Positions 9,204 through 17,870 of a stretch of DNA of 64,000 nt are shown here, one piece after another. Numbering within the stretch: position 1 is the stretch's first letter; every line of letters begins with the position of its first letter. Under the pieces are notes generated by a model, which saw nothing but the letters and a program-made list of their open reading frames with translations, did no database searches and was not told where the DNA came from. The DNA comes from Immundisolibacterales bacterium (GTDB lineage: Bacteria > Pseudomonadota > Gammaproteobacteria > HK1), in the NCBI GenBank assembly GCA_026712715.1, contig JAPOPW010000048.1, forward strand, positions 1-64,000, given 5' to 3'. Position numbers and translations under genes: made by a program.

Positions 9204-11648
9204 ATGAGGTTCAACGAGCGCTGGCTTCGGGACTGGGTCGATCCTCCGGTGACCACGGAGGAGCTTGCCGAGCAGCTCACCCGAGCGGGGCTGGAGGTGG
9301 ACTCGGTCGAGCCGGTCGTCGCGTCCGGGGGAATCGAGGGGGTGGTGGTCGCGGAGGTGCTCGGGTGCCGGCCGCACCCGAATGCGGACCGGCTCAAGCT
9401 CTGCGTCGCCGATTTCGGGGGGGAAGAGCCGGTCGAGGTGGTCTGCGGAGCCCCGAACGCACGCGCCGGCATGCGGGCGGCGCTCGCCCGGCCGGGGGCC
9501 CGAATCGGCGGCGGGGTCAAGGTCCGTCGCGCAAGGATTCGCGGAATCGCTTCGGAAGGCATGCTCCTGTCCATGCGCGAGCTCGGCGTCGGCGACGACC
9601 ACGACGGCATCATCGAGCTCGACACGGACGTGCCGCCCGGCACGGATGTCTCGGACGTGCTGGAGTTCGACGACGCGATTTTCGAGGTGAGCGTGACCCC
9701 GGACCGCGGAGACTGCCTGTCCCTCGCAGGAATCGCGCGCGAAGTCGGGGCGATCAATCGGCTTCCGGTCGCCGGTCCCGCACATGAAGCGGTGGAACCG
9801 ACTATCGAGCACGGCCTTTCCGTCTCGCTCGAGGCCCCGGAAGGCTGCGCCCGCTACGCCGGAAGGGTGGTGGAAGGAATCGATCCTACCGCGAAGACTC
9901 CTCTGTGGATGAGCGAACGACTGAGAAGGTGCGGGGTGCGGGCCGTCTCCCCGGTCGTGGACGTGACGAATTACGTCATGCTCGAGCTCGGACAGCCTCT
10001 CCATGCCTTCGACCTGCACCGGATCGAAGGCGGAATCAGGGTACGGCGCGCGTGTGCCGGCGAGCAGCTCACGTTGCTCGACGAGCGAACCCTCGAGCTT
10101 CGTCCGTCGACCCTGGTCATCGCCGATCGGGCTCGGGCGGTTGCGCTCGCCGGGATCATGGGCGGGTCGGGCTCCGCGGTCTCCGATGCGACGCGGGACG
10201 TCTTCCTGGAGAGCGCCTGGTTCAGTCCGTCCGATCTAATGGGCGAGCCGCGGTTCTACCGGCTCAACACGGATGCGTCGCACCGGTTCGAGCGCGGGGT
10301 CGACCCGACCCTGCAGCGAGTGGCGGTCGAACGCGCTACCCGGCTTCTGCTCGAGATCGCGGGAGGCAGACCGGGACCGATCGTCGATGAAGCCGAACCG
10401 TCGTATCTCCCCGAGTCCGCCCCGATTCCCCTGCGGGCACAACGGATTGAACGCGTGCTCGGGATGGCGGTTCCGGGAGACGAGGTCTCCGGGGGACTCG
10501 AGAGGCTCGGCATGGAAGTCTCGGAAACGGGCCACGGCTGGTCGATCATCCCGCCCGCGTTCCGCTTCGACATCGCGATCGAAGAGGACCTCATCGAAGA
10601 AGTGGTTCGGCTCGCGGGTTACGAGCGCGTGCCTTCGGTGGAGATCAGCGGGATCGTCCGCCCCGGAGCCACCTCGGAAACAGGGATTCCGGTGAGCCGG
10701 ATCCGGCGCCTCATGGTCGATCGCGGATACCAGGAAGCGGTTACCTACAGCTTCGTGGACCCCGAGCTGCAGTCTCTCCTTGATCCGGAGGTACCCGCGA
10801 TTCCGCTCGCGAACCCAATCTCTTCCGAGCTCTCGGTCATGCGTACCCGCCTCTGGATGGGCCTTTGCAGGGCGCTCGTTCGAAACGTCAACCGACAGGA
10901 GCGCCGGGTTCGACTCTTCGAGACCGGACTCCGATTCCGGCGGGACCCGGCGTTTCGGGCCCGTGTCGGCGATGTGGATGGGTGGGGCGCACGCGGCCGC
11001 GACCAGGTGGCGGACGTAGACCAGGAGCGTTGCATCGCCGCCGTCGCAACGGGCCCGGTGCTGCCGGAACAGTGGGGGAGCGCTGCGCGCGGTGTCGATT
11101 TTTTCGATCTCAAGTCGGACGTGGAAGCCCTGCTCGGACTCACCGCCGAATCCGGACGGTTCTCGTTCGCACCGTTCGAGCATCCCGCCCTCAATCCGGC
11201 GCAAACCGCCGCGATTCGTGACGGTGGCGAGGTCGTGGGCCTGATTGGGGCGCTTCATCCGCGGGTGCGGCGCGAGCTTGGGGTGCCGGCACCCGTCTTC
11301 GTTTTCGAGATGCCGCTCGCTTCGCTCGTCCGGGCCCGGGTCCCCGACTACGCGCCGGTGTCGCGCTATCCGTCCGTGCGTCGCGACATCGCGGTGATTG
11401 TCGACGACCTGGTCTCGGCTGGAGACCTCCTCGCCGAGGTACGGCGATCGTCGCCGAACATCCTGTACGGATTCGAAATATTTGACGTATACCGCGGTGC
11501 CGAAATCGATTCCACGAGGAAGAGCATCGCAATCAGCTTGACGTTCCGATCGGATTCGCGCACGCTAGCGGACACGGAAGTCGATGGACTCGTCGAGGGC
11601 ATCGTGGCAGGACTCACGGCCGAGTTCGGAGCCGAGTTAAGGAGGTAG
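9204..11648 (+). CDS. pheT: Phenylalanine--tRNA ligase beta subunit
   Basis: Partner of PheS, providing anticodon recognition and editing of mischarged Tyr-tRNA-Phe. 814 residues, normal for the bacterial form. Domains run in order: an N-terminal tRNA-binding OB fold (about 40-155), B3/B4 editing region near 210-380 ([35 protein letters not shown]), B5 DNA-binding-like domain about 400-480, the inactive class II-like core, and the C-terminal FDX-ACB anticodon domain ([14 protein letters not shown]). GGGGGGCGAA precedes the ATG. Its TAG stop overlaps the Shine-Dalgarno of ihfA. Confidence 0.96.
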   Translation: MRFNERWLRDWVDPPVTTEELAEQLTRAGLEVDSVEPVVASGGIEGVVVAEVLGCRPHPNADRLKLCVADFGGEEPVEVVCGAPNARAGMRAALARPGARIGGGVKVRRARIRGIASEGMLLSMRELGVGDDHDGIIELDTDVPPGTDVSDVLEFDDAIFEVSVTPDRGDCLSLAGIAREVGAINRLPVAGPAHEAVEPTIEHGLSVSLEAPEGCARYAGRVVEGIDPTAKTPLWMSERLRRCGVRAVSPVVDVTNYVMLELGQPLHAFDLHRIEGGIRVRRACAGEQLTLLDERTLELRPSTLVIADRARAVALAGIMGGSGSAVSDATRDVFLESAWFSPSDLMGEPRFYRLNTDASHRFERGVDPTLQRVAVERATRLLLEIAGGRPGPIVDEAEPSYLPESAPIPLRAQRIERVLGMAVPGDEVSGGLERLGMEVSETGHGWSIIPPAFRFDIAIEEDLIEEVVRLAGYERVPSVEISGIVRPGATSETGIPVSRIRRLMVDRGYQEAVTYSFVDPELQSLLDPEVPAIPLANPISSELSVMRTRLWMGLCRALVRNVNRQERRVRLFETGLRFRRDPAFRARVGDVDGWGARGRDQVADVDQERCIAAVATGPVLPEQWGSAARGVDFFDLKSDVEALLGLTAESGRFSFAPFEHPALNPAQTAAIRDGGEVVGLIGALHPRVRRELGVPAPVFVFEMPLASLVRARVPDYAPVSRYPSVRRDIAVIVDDLVSAGDLLAEVRRSSPNILYGFEIFDVYRGAEIDSTRKSIAISLTFRSDSRTLADTEVDGLVEGIVAGLTAEFGAELRR

Positions 11649-11649
11649 G

Positions 11650-11952
11650 ATGGCACTGACCAAGGTCGATATGGCCGAGTGTCTCTTCAACGAACTCGGT
11701 TTGAACAAACGTGAAGCCCGGGAATTCGTGGACCGCATGTTCGAGGAGCTGCGGCTCTCCCTCGAGTCCGGGGAGCCGGTCAAGCTGTCCGGCTTCGGCA
11801 ACTTCGACATCCGTGACAAGGCGGAGCGGCCGGGTCGAAACCCGAAGACCGGTGCCGCCGCAACCATTTCGGCCCGACGGGTAGTTACGTTCCGGCCGGG
11901 CATCAAACTGAAGACCCGCGTCGAGGCAGGTGCTCGATCCATCGGCAAATAG
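11650..11952 (+). CDS. ihfA: Integration host factor subunit alpha
   Basis: DNA-bending nucleoid protein that dimerises with IhfB. 100 residues with the HU/IHF fold: [23 protein letters not shown] helices, the signature [25 protein letters not shown] with the minor-groove-inserting proline arm (RPGRNP), and the C-terminal helix. Starts two bases after the pheT stop with GGAGGTAGG as ribosome site, so the two are co-translated. The downstream MerR-type gene overlaps its last 23 bases. Confidence 0.96.
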   Translation: MALTKVDMAECLFNELGLNKREAREFVDRMFEELRLSLESGEPVKLSGFGNFDIRDKAERPGRNPKTGAAATISARRVVTFRPGIKLKTRVEAGARSIGK

Positions 11953-12286
11953 CGAGCTTCCGCCCATTCCGGCGAAGCGGTACTTCACGATCGGTGAGGT
12001 AAGCGATCTGTGCGCCGTTAAACAGCACGTACTGCGTTACTGGGAGCAGGAATTCCCGACCCTGAAACCGATCAAACGCCGGGGAAACCGGCGCTACTAC
12101 CAGCGCCAGGACGTAATCCTGATTCGTCAGATCCGCAGCCTGCTGTGGGAGCACGAGTACACGATTGCGGGCGCTCGCCAGAAGCTCGCGAGCGGCGAGT
12201 CCAAGCGCGACAGCGAACAGAGCCGGCAGATTGTCCGGCAGGTACGGGTCGAGCTCGAGGAGATCCTGACCCTGTTGCGACACTAG
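11930..12286 (+). CDS. MerR-family transcriptional regulator
   Basis: 118-residue DNA-binding protein found directly behind ihfA in many gammaproteobacteria. The winged helix-turn-helix is clear: [30 protein letters not shown], then [26 protein letters not shown]-terminal coiled-coil (about 75-118) would dimerise it. No effector-binding domain or metal-binding cysteines follow, so its signal is unknown. Start is GTG 11930, inside ihfA, with GAGG four to five bases upstream, indicating translational coupling. Confidence 0.9.
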   Translation: MLDPSANSELPPIPAKRYFTIGEVSDLCAVKQHVLRYWEQEFPTLKPIKRRGNRRYYQRQDVILIRQIRSLLWEHEYTIAGARQKLASGESKRDSEQSRQIVRQVRVELEEILTLLRH

Positions 12287-12325
12287 GTTCCGAACACCGG
12301 GTTCCGAACACCGGGTTCCGATACC
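12287..12325 (+). repeat. 14-bp tandem repeat after merR
   Basis: GTTCCGAACACCGG occurs twice without gap (12287-12300, 12301-12314) and is followed by a partial third copy, GTTCCGATACC. It begins right at the merR stop codon. It is a short, probably slippage-derived repeat with no evident hairpin. Confidence 0.7.
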
Positions 12326-12453
12326 AGGCGGTCGCAGCGGCGTTCTTCCTTTCCAGCCGGCGGAACGTGTATCCGGTTCGGTGACGAAGAACGGACCGGC
12401 CCGGGGTGGATCCGCGAGGCGAATTCGGGCACCGTGTCGGGCAGCACGAATTT

Positions 12454-12530
<77 letters not shown>

Positions 12531-12718
12531 TTTTTCGAACCCTTCCCGGGACTCCCCGGGGTCGTCCGGGAACGGGCATCGCCGATGCCCGACCCCGGGC
12601 TCCTCTCCTGGATGGCGACGCGATGGGTCGGTTGGGCCGTCCGAGTCGATCGGCTCGCTCGCTCCGCCCCCGCGAAACCGCGCGGCGCTTCCGAGACGGG
12701 AGCGACGACGTACCCGGG

Positions 12719-15004
12719 CTACGCCGCCTCCGGAGGCCGGTTCGCGTCGATCGATTCGAGCAACCGGGGCGGAGACATCGGCAGGCCGGTCATCCTTACC
12801 CCGACCGCATCTTCGATTGCGTTCGCGATCGCGGCCATCGGAGGACAGATGTTGACCTCACCCACGCCCTTGACTCCGTACGGATGGGCGGGGTTCGGCA
12901 CCTCCACCAGGACCGCTTCGATCATCGGCAGGTCCGAGGCGACCGGCATCCGGTAGTCGAGGAAGCCGGGATTCTCGAGACGGCCCCGGTCGTCGTAGAT
13001 GTACTCCTCGTTTAGGGCCCACCCGATGCCCTGGACGGCGCCGCCCTGAATCTGTCCTTCGACATAGCTCGGGTGGATGGCCCTCCCGACATCCTGCGCG
13101 GCGGTCCACCGCAGGATGGTCACCTTTCCGGTCTCCGGATCGACCTCTACGTCGCAGACCTGGGTGGAGAAACCCGGACCGACACCGGCCGCGTTGACCG
13201 ATGCGCTTGCGCCGATGGGGCCGCCGGTCTGGGTCTTCTTCGCAGCGATAGCCTTCAGAGAGAGGGGTTCGAAGTCACCGACGTTGCTGCTCGCGGGCTT
13301 CGCGTGGCCATCTTCCCAGATCACCGCGTCCACCTCCACGTCCCAGATGAGCGCGGCGCGCCCGCGCAGGTCGTCGATGAGCATTTTCGCCGCATTGACC
13401 ACCGCGAGTCCGGTGGCCAGGGTGACGCGGCTGCCGCCCGTGACCCCGGTGAAACCGATCGACGCGGTGTCGGCCACGATGGGCCGGACCCGGTCGTAGT
13501 CGATTCCGAGGGTCTCCGCGGCCATGATCGCCATCGAAGCCCGCGATCCGCCGATGTCCGGACTTCCGGTGGCCACGACCGCCGTGCCGTCCTCGCCGAG
13601 GTGGATCGTCGCGCTCGATTCACCTCCGTTGTTGAACCAGTAGCCGGATGCCACGCCTCGTCCCTGGTTCGGCCCGAGCGGGGTCCGATAGTGCGCATGA
13701 GACTGAAGCGCCTCGATCGTCTCCACGAAGGCGATGGAGCCGAACTTCGGGCCGTACGTGGCCTGCGTTCCCTCGCGGGCCGCGTTGCGGCGGCGAAGCT
13801 CGAGCGGGTCGATTCCGAGCTTGCGCGCGAGTACGTCCAGGGCGCTCTCCACCGCGAACGCCGAGATGGGCGATCCCGGGGCACGGTAGGCAGCCGATTT
13901 CGGGCGGTTGCATACGACGTCATAGCCGACCGTGCGCACATTCTCCAGGGCGTACGGCGCGAACGAGCACATGCAGGCGTTCAGCACCGGGGAACCCGGA
14001 AACGCGCCGGCCTGAAATCGGAAGGTGCCTTCCGCCGCGGTGATCCGTCCGTCCCGCGTCGCTCCGAGCCTGACCTTCATCGACGCCCCGGACGTGGGCC
14101 CGGTCGCCATGAAGACCTCCTCGCGGGTCATCGCGAGCTTGACGGGACGGCCGCTCTTGCGGGCGAGGGCGAGGGCAATCGGTTCGAGGTAGACCACCGT
14201 CTTGCCGCCGAATCCGCCGCCAATCTCCGCCGGTGTGACCCGCAGGTCCGAGAGCGCGAGCCCGAGCAGCCGGGCGGTGAAGGCGCGGATCTGGAAATGT
14301 CCCTGGCTCGAGCCCCAGATCTCGGCCTGGCCGTCCTCGCCATAGCGGGCGACGCACGCATGCGGCTCGATGTAGCCCTGGTGGACGGGACTGGTCGTGA
14401 ACTCCATTTCGACCGATTCCTGCGCATCGCGGAAACCCGCCTCGACATCCCCGATGCCGAACTCGGCCCGCTTGGCGACGTTGGAAGGACGGTCGGGCGC
14501 CGGTTCGACGCCGCGCGTGTACATGTCCGGATGGAGGAGGGGGGCTTCGGGGCGCATCGCCTCGTCCACGTCGATGACGTGCGGCAGCACCTCGTAGTCG
14601 ACGTCGATGAGGGCGAGCGCCTCCTCCGCGACGGCCCGCGACGTCGCCGCGACGGCCGCGACCGAGTGACCCTCGTACAGCGCCTTCTCCCGGGCCATGA
14701 CGTTGCGGGTCATGTGTGCGAAGTTGAGCTGAACCCGCTCCGGCCCGACGTACTCGGAGGGATGATCGGGCAGATCGGCCGACGTGAGAACCGCCTTCAC
14801 CCCCGGGAGCTTCTCCGCGCGGGAGGTCTCGATGGAGCGAATCCTGGCGTGTGCGTGCGGGCTTCGCAGAATGCGGCCGACGAGCATTCCCGGCAACGAA
14901 TGATCCGCCGCAAATCGGGCGCGCCCGGTAACCTTGTCCATCCCGTCGGGCCGCACCGGCCGCGATCCGACCCACTTGAAACCATTGGCCACGTCCTGCT
15001 TCAC
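12719..15004 (-). CDS. Xanthine oxidase-family Mo-cofactor subunit (orphan)
   Basis: Large molybdopterin-binding subunit of the xanthine dehydrogenase/aldehyde oxidase superfamily, which hydroxylates aldehydes, purines or aromatic substrates. 761 residues, normal. It has the a/b hammerhead start (MDKVTGRARFAADHSLPGMLVGRILRS split over residues 18-45), EIGGGFGGKTV in the Mo domain, AYRAPGSP where CO dehydrogenases carry AYRCSFR, and the active-site Glu in GVKGVGEVNICP. It is therefore not form I CoxL. Start GTG 15004 has AAGGAA upstream; a longer open frame lacks homology. The FAD and 2Fe-2S partner subunits normally encoded alongside are not in this window, so partners must come from elsewhere or be different. 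Two tiny membrane genes lie just upstream on the same strand. Confidence 0.85.
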   Translation of the reverse strand: MKQDVANGFKWVGSRPVRPDGMDKVTGRARFAADHSLPGMLVGRILRSPHAHARIRSIETSRAEKLPGVKAVLTSADLPDHPSEYVGPERVQLNFAHMTRNVMAREKALYEGHSVAAVAATSRAVAEEALALIDVDYEVLPHVIDVDEAMRPEAPLLHPDMYTRGVEPAPDRPSNVAKRAEFGIGDVEAGFRDAQESVEMEFTTSPVHQGYIEPHACVARYGEDGQAEIWGSSQGHFQIRAFTARLLGLALSDLRVTPAEIGGGFGGKTVVYLEPIALALARKSGRPVKLAMTREEVFMATGPTSGASMKVRLGATRDGRITAAEGTFRFQAGAFPGSPVLNACMCSFAPYALENVRTVGYDVVCNRPKSAAYRAPGSPISAFAVESALDVLARKLGIDPLELRRRNAAREGTQATYGPKFGSIAFVETIEALQSHAHYRTPLGPNQGRGVASGYWFNNGGESSATIHLGEDGTAVVATGSPDIGGSRASMAIMAAETLGIDYDRVRPIVADTASIGFTGVTGGSRVTLATGLAVVNAAKMLIDDLRGRAALIWDVEVDAVIWEDGHAKPASSNVGDFEPLSLKAIAAKKTQTGGPIGASASVNAAGVGPGFSTQVCDVEVDPETGKVTILRWTAAQDVGRAIHPSYVEGQIQGGAVQGIGWALNEEYIYDDRGRLENPGFLDYRMPVASDLPMIEAVLVEVPNPAHPYGVKGVGEVNICPPMAAIANAIEDAVGVRMTGLPMSPPRLLESIDANRPPEAA

Positions 15005-15062
15005 GCTCGTTTCCTTTTTCTTCGCTTTCCGAATGAGGGCCGGCCCCGGTGCCGGCGGGCGG

Positions 15063-15152
15063 TCAGTGCCGCTTGCCGGCGAGGCTGACGCACACAAGGA
15101 CGGCCGCGACGAGAACGGCCGCGACGATGACGACGAGACCCAATTGGTCCAT
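15063..15152 (-). CDS. 29-residue single-span membrane microprotein
   Basis: A short frame encodes MDQLGLVVIVAAVL followed by more hydrophobic residues and ends SLAGKRH. Residues 4-24 form one transmembrane helix, with a positive C-terminus. GGGAG lies six bases before the ATG at 15152, a real ribosome site. It starts 19 bp after the stop of another small membrane protein and lies 58 bp before the Mo-subunit gene, all on one strand. Unrecognised family. Its size resembles the microproteins that stabilise membrane complexes, but that is only analogy. Confidence 0.5.
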   Translation of the reverse strand: MDQLGLVVIVAAVLVAAVLVCVSLAGKRH

Positions 15153-15171
15153 GCTTGTCTCCCGCTGGAAA

Positions 15172-15345
15172 TCAGCTCCGATCGTCGGTGCGGCCGCGGC
15201 CGCGCAGCGGCACCCGGTCCCGCACGACGAGATAAATCGGTACGTAGACCGCCAGCGCCACCAACGACCAGATGGCGTGCCCGGCGAGCTTGTACACGGC
15301 GTAGGCGATCAGGGCGCCGATCGCACCATGGGCGACTTCGCGCAT
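15172..15345 (-). CDS. Small two-span membrane protein, unknown
   Basis: 57 residues from ATG 15345, beginning MREVAHGAIGALIAYAVYKL. Two hydrophobic stretches (about 7-20 and 24-41) suggest a helical hairpin in the membrane, and the basic tail VRDRVPLRGRGRTDDRS would stay in the cytoplasm. A GAGG about 12 bases upstream is a poor-spaced ribosome site; an upstream in-frame start (MRQNSAMREV) is an alternative. No family recognised. It lies between the FNR-type regulator and the 29-residue protein. Confidence 0.5.
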   Translation of the reverse strand: MREVAHGAIGALIAYAVYKLAGHAIWSLVALAVYVPIYLVVRDRVPLRGRGRTDDRS

Positions 15346-15431
15346 GGCGCTATTTTGCCTCATTGCGGCGGTGGCCGTCACGGGCCGAAAGCGATCGGGG
15401 CGAAGCGGCCCCGGACGGGGCGATCTGCGCG

Positions 15432-16118
15432 CTAGCCGCCGGCCACCGATTCGAGGCCGTCAGGATCGAGAATCCGGATCTTCCTCGGCCCTTCGCGACG
15501 AATGAGCTCTGCCTGCTCGAGATCGAGCAGCGCCCGGCTGACCGTTTCGACGCGGATCCCGATGAGATCGGCAATATCGTTCCGGGGGAAAGGCAGACCG
15601 ATCGTTCTGCCCTCGGGGTTCAGCTTCCGGTGCAGTGAATGCAGCAGGTGGGCGACCCGCTCCCGGGGGCTGAGCCGCGCGAGGGTCGCGATCATCTCGC
15701 GCAGATTCTCGATATGGGCGTTCGCGTCGTTGCGAATGCACCGTTCGAGGCAAAGACGGTCTTCCGTATTGAACGCGCCGTCGAGTCTGGGAATCATGCA
15801 TACCTGGAAGTCGGACGAGGTCGAGATCTGGCGCCCCAACCGGGCGCGTTCCCCGTCTGCATGGATCAGCTCGCCCGGAAGCAGGTAGTCGGTGATCGCT
15901 CTGCGGCCGTCCTCGAAGGTGTGTCGAATCGCGAGGCTCCCGCGAGCGACCACGGCAACGTCCCAGGTCGCGAGCGGCGCGCCATTCTCGTCCGTCAGCC
16001 GTTCCTGGCCGGTGGAACGGACCGCCTCGCGAAATCGCTGCTTCAGCTCGTCGGGAAGTCGGCCGCAGAATCCGCCTTCGCGTGCGGGACAGTCGGCGCA
16101 ACGCGAATCGCCGGACAT
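15432..16118 (-). CDS. FNR/Anr-type Crp-family regulator with Fe-S cysteines
   Basis: Oxygen-responsive transcription factor of the FNR branch. 228 residues. The N-terminus carries CADCPAREGGFC, a C-x2-C-x6-C set, and a fourth Cys lies in the sensory domain (FQVCMIPR), enough for an O2-labile 4Fe-4S cluster as in FNR. The cNMP-type beta-roll follows, and the C-terminal winged helix has DIADLIGIRVETVSRALLDLE; the E-x2-S-R recognition helix is the one that reads TTGAT half-sites. ATG 16118 was chosen for its GGAG ribosome site; ATG 16181 would add 21 residues. It is divergent from the nitrate operon, and a perfect FNR box lies between them, so it is the likely activator of narK1. Confidence 0.88.
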   Translation of the reverse strand: MSGDSRCADCPAREGGFCGRLPDELKQRFREAVRSTGQERLTDENGAPLATWDVAVVARGSLAIRHTFEDGRRAITDYLLPGELIHADGERARLGRQISTSSDFQVCMIPRLDGAFNTEDRLCLERCIRNDANAHIENLREMIATLARLSPRERVAHLLHSLHRKLNPEGRTIGLPFPRNDIADLIGIRVETVSRALLDLEQAELIRREGPRKIRILDPDGLESVAGG

Positions 16119-16202
16119 CGCCTTCTCCACCTCGTCTCCATGGTGACAGGGAAACCGCCGATCGACATCACGAATCTCCATCGGGAGATGACAAGGACGT
16201 CG

Positions 16203-16267
16203 ACTCACGCGAGGAGTGTAGACGAAACTCGTAAAAAGTGTAGCCAAGACTCGCAAGACTTGTAGCC
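16203..16267. repeat. Three ACTC...TGTAG direct repeats
   Basis: ACTC-n8-TGTAGCC occurs at 16227-16245 and 16249-16267, a period of 22 bp or about two helical turns. A looser copy, ACTC-n10-TGTAG, is at 16203-16221. The array lies between the FNR-type gene and the FNR box, a typical place for a second regulator (for example a nitrate-responsive one) to bind. The sequence does not match a NarL heptamer well. Confidence 0.55.
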
Positions 16268-16318
16268 AGAGGTTGTCGTCCGGGCCCCACTACACCTTGC
16301 AGGAAGGGATGATCACAA

Positions 16319-16359
16319 TTGATTCGAATCAAGGAAATCTCCGGTCCGCTCTGGTTAAT
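16319..16359 (+). promoter_or_regulatory. Perfect FNR box with class II promoter spacing
   Basis: TTGATTCGAATCAA at 16319-16332 is an exact TTGAT-n4-ATCAA site. GTTAAT at 16354-16359 fits a -10 element placed so that the box is centred about 41 bp before the predicted start near 16366, the class II FNR arrangement. It drives narK1 and the genes behind it. Confidence 0.85.
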
Positions 16360-16468
16360 TTCCGCCGTGCCGGCCCGTGGGGGCGCTGCCGGTCTGCGCG
16401 GGTGATGCCCTCTGCGCCCCCGGGCGCTTCGCGCGGGGCGGTTGCAGGCACACGAAGAGGTGGGTCCG

Positions 16469-17830
16469 ATGCAGCATCGTGAAGGATCCGGTTCGCATCG
16501 CGCGCTCGGTGCAAGCACCTTCGCATTCACGGTCTGCTTCGCGGTCTGGACCATCTTTTCCATCATCGGAGTCCGCATCAAGCAGGACCTCGGACTCACC
16601 GACACCGAGTTCGGAATCCTCGTCGCGACCCCGATCCTGACCGGTTCGCTCAGCCGCATATTCCTCGGTATCTGGACCGACCAGTATGGCGGACGCATCG
16701 TGTTCACCGTGCTGATGCTGGTGACCGCCGTCGCCACGTGGATGCTGTCCACGGTGACCACCTATCCGATGTTTCTCGTCGCGGCCCTCGGGGTGGGGCT
16801 CGCGGGCGGGTCGTTCGCGGTCGGCATCGCATTCGTGTCGCGGTGGTACGACCGAGAGCACCAGGGCACCGCGCTCGGGATGTTCGGCATCGGCAACGTC
16901 GGCGCCGCGGTGACGAACTTCGGGGCGCCGTTCCTGCTTCTCGCGGTCGGGTGGGATCACGCGGCGCAGGTCTACGCCGTGGTGCTCCTCGTCACCGCGC
17001 TCCTCTTCTTCGCCGTGACGAAGGAAGACCCGACCACCGCGGCACGCAGGGCGAGCGGGGAGAATCCGCGATCCGCCCTCCTGCAGATCGAGCCGTTGAA
17101 GCGCCTGCAGGTCTGGCGATTCTCTCTCTACTACTTCTTCGTCTTCGGAGCCTTCGTCGCCCTCGCCCTGTGGCTGCCCCGCTACTACGTCGGCGTCTAT
17201 GGCCTCGACCTCAAGACCGCGGGCATGCTGGCTGCCGCCTTTGCGCTTCCCGGCAGCATCTTCCGGGCCCTCGGCGGATACCTCTCCGATCGCTTCGGCG
17301 CGCGGCTCGTGATGTACTGGACGTTCATCGTGAGCGTGGTCGTTTGCTTCTTCCTGAGCTATCCGTCGACGGACTACGTCATACAGGGAGTCGAGGGACC
17401 GATTGCGTTCAACATCACCATCTCCCTTCCCGTGTTCGTGTCGTTGACCGTCGTTCTCGGGTTCGTGATGTCGCTCGGCAAGGCGGCGGTCTACAAGCAC
17501 ATACCCGTCTACTATCCGGAACATGTGGGTTCGGTCGGGGGACTCGTCGGGTTGATCGGCGGGCTCGGAGGGTTCGTGCTGCCAATCTGCTTCGGGGTCA
17601 TGAACGACCTCATCGGCGTGTGGACGAGCTGCTTCATGCTGCTCTTCGCCCTGGTCGCGATCGCCCTCGCCTGGATGCACGTCTCCATCCACCTGATGGA
17701 ACGCCGGGAGGCCGGCGAAGGTCTCGACCGTTTGCCCGAGCTTCCCGAGCTCCTCTCCATGCACGAGGCGGAGCACCACGGGGCGCTCGGCCCCCGGGGC
17801 CGGCCGCCTCCCGGGGCCCGGACCGCCTGA
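16469..17830 (+). CDS. narK1: Nitrate/proton symporter, NarK1 type
   Basis: Major facilitator superfamily nitrate/nitrite transporter. 453 residues, about 12 transmembrane helices. It has the nitrate signature-like stretches GIGNVGAAVTNFGAP and SLGKAAVYKHIPVYYPEHVGSVGGLVG and an N-terminal transport motif PILTGSLSRIFLGIWTDQYG. These short NarK1-type proteins usually bring nitrate in with protons. ATG 16469 has GAGGTGGG upstream. First gene behind the FNR box; narK2 follows after 40 bp. In several denitrifiers the two are fused into one protein, but here they are separate. Confidence 0.92.
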   Translation: MQHREGSGSHRALGASTFAFTVCFAVWTIFSIIGVRIKQDLGLTDTEFGILVATPILTGSLSRIFLGIWTDQYGGRIVFTVLMLVTAVATWMLSTVTTYPMFLVAALGVGLAGGSFAVGIAFVSRWYDREHQGTALGMFGIGNVGAAVTNFGAPFLLLAVGWDHAAQVYAVVLLVTALLFFAVTKEDPTTAARRASGENPRSALLQIEPLKRLQVWRFSLYYFFVFGAFVALALWLPRYYVGVYGLDLKTAGMLAAAFALPGSIFRALGGYLSDRFGARLVMYWTFIVSVVVCFFLSYPSTDYVIQGVEGPIAFNITISLPVFVSLTVVLGFVMSLGKAAVYKHIPVYYPEHVGSVGGLVGLIGGLGGFVLPICFGVMNDLIGVWTSCFMLLFALVAIALAWMHVSIHLMERREAGEGLDRLPELPELLSMHEAEHHGALGPRGRPPPGARTA

Positions 17831-17870
17831 CGGAAGGCGGGCACGGGACCGGATCGAGCGGAGAACGCAC

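Noticed and set aside
12531..12718. Open frame running from tRNA-Pro into the Mo-subunit gene on the plus strand
   Set aside because: No ribosome site, Arg/Pro-rich product and overlap with a conserved gene on the other strand.
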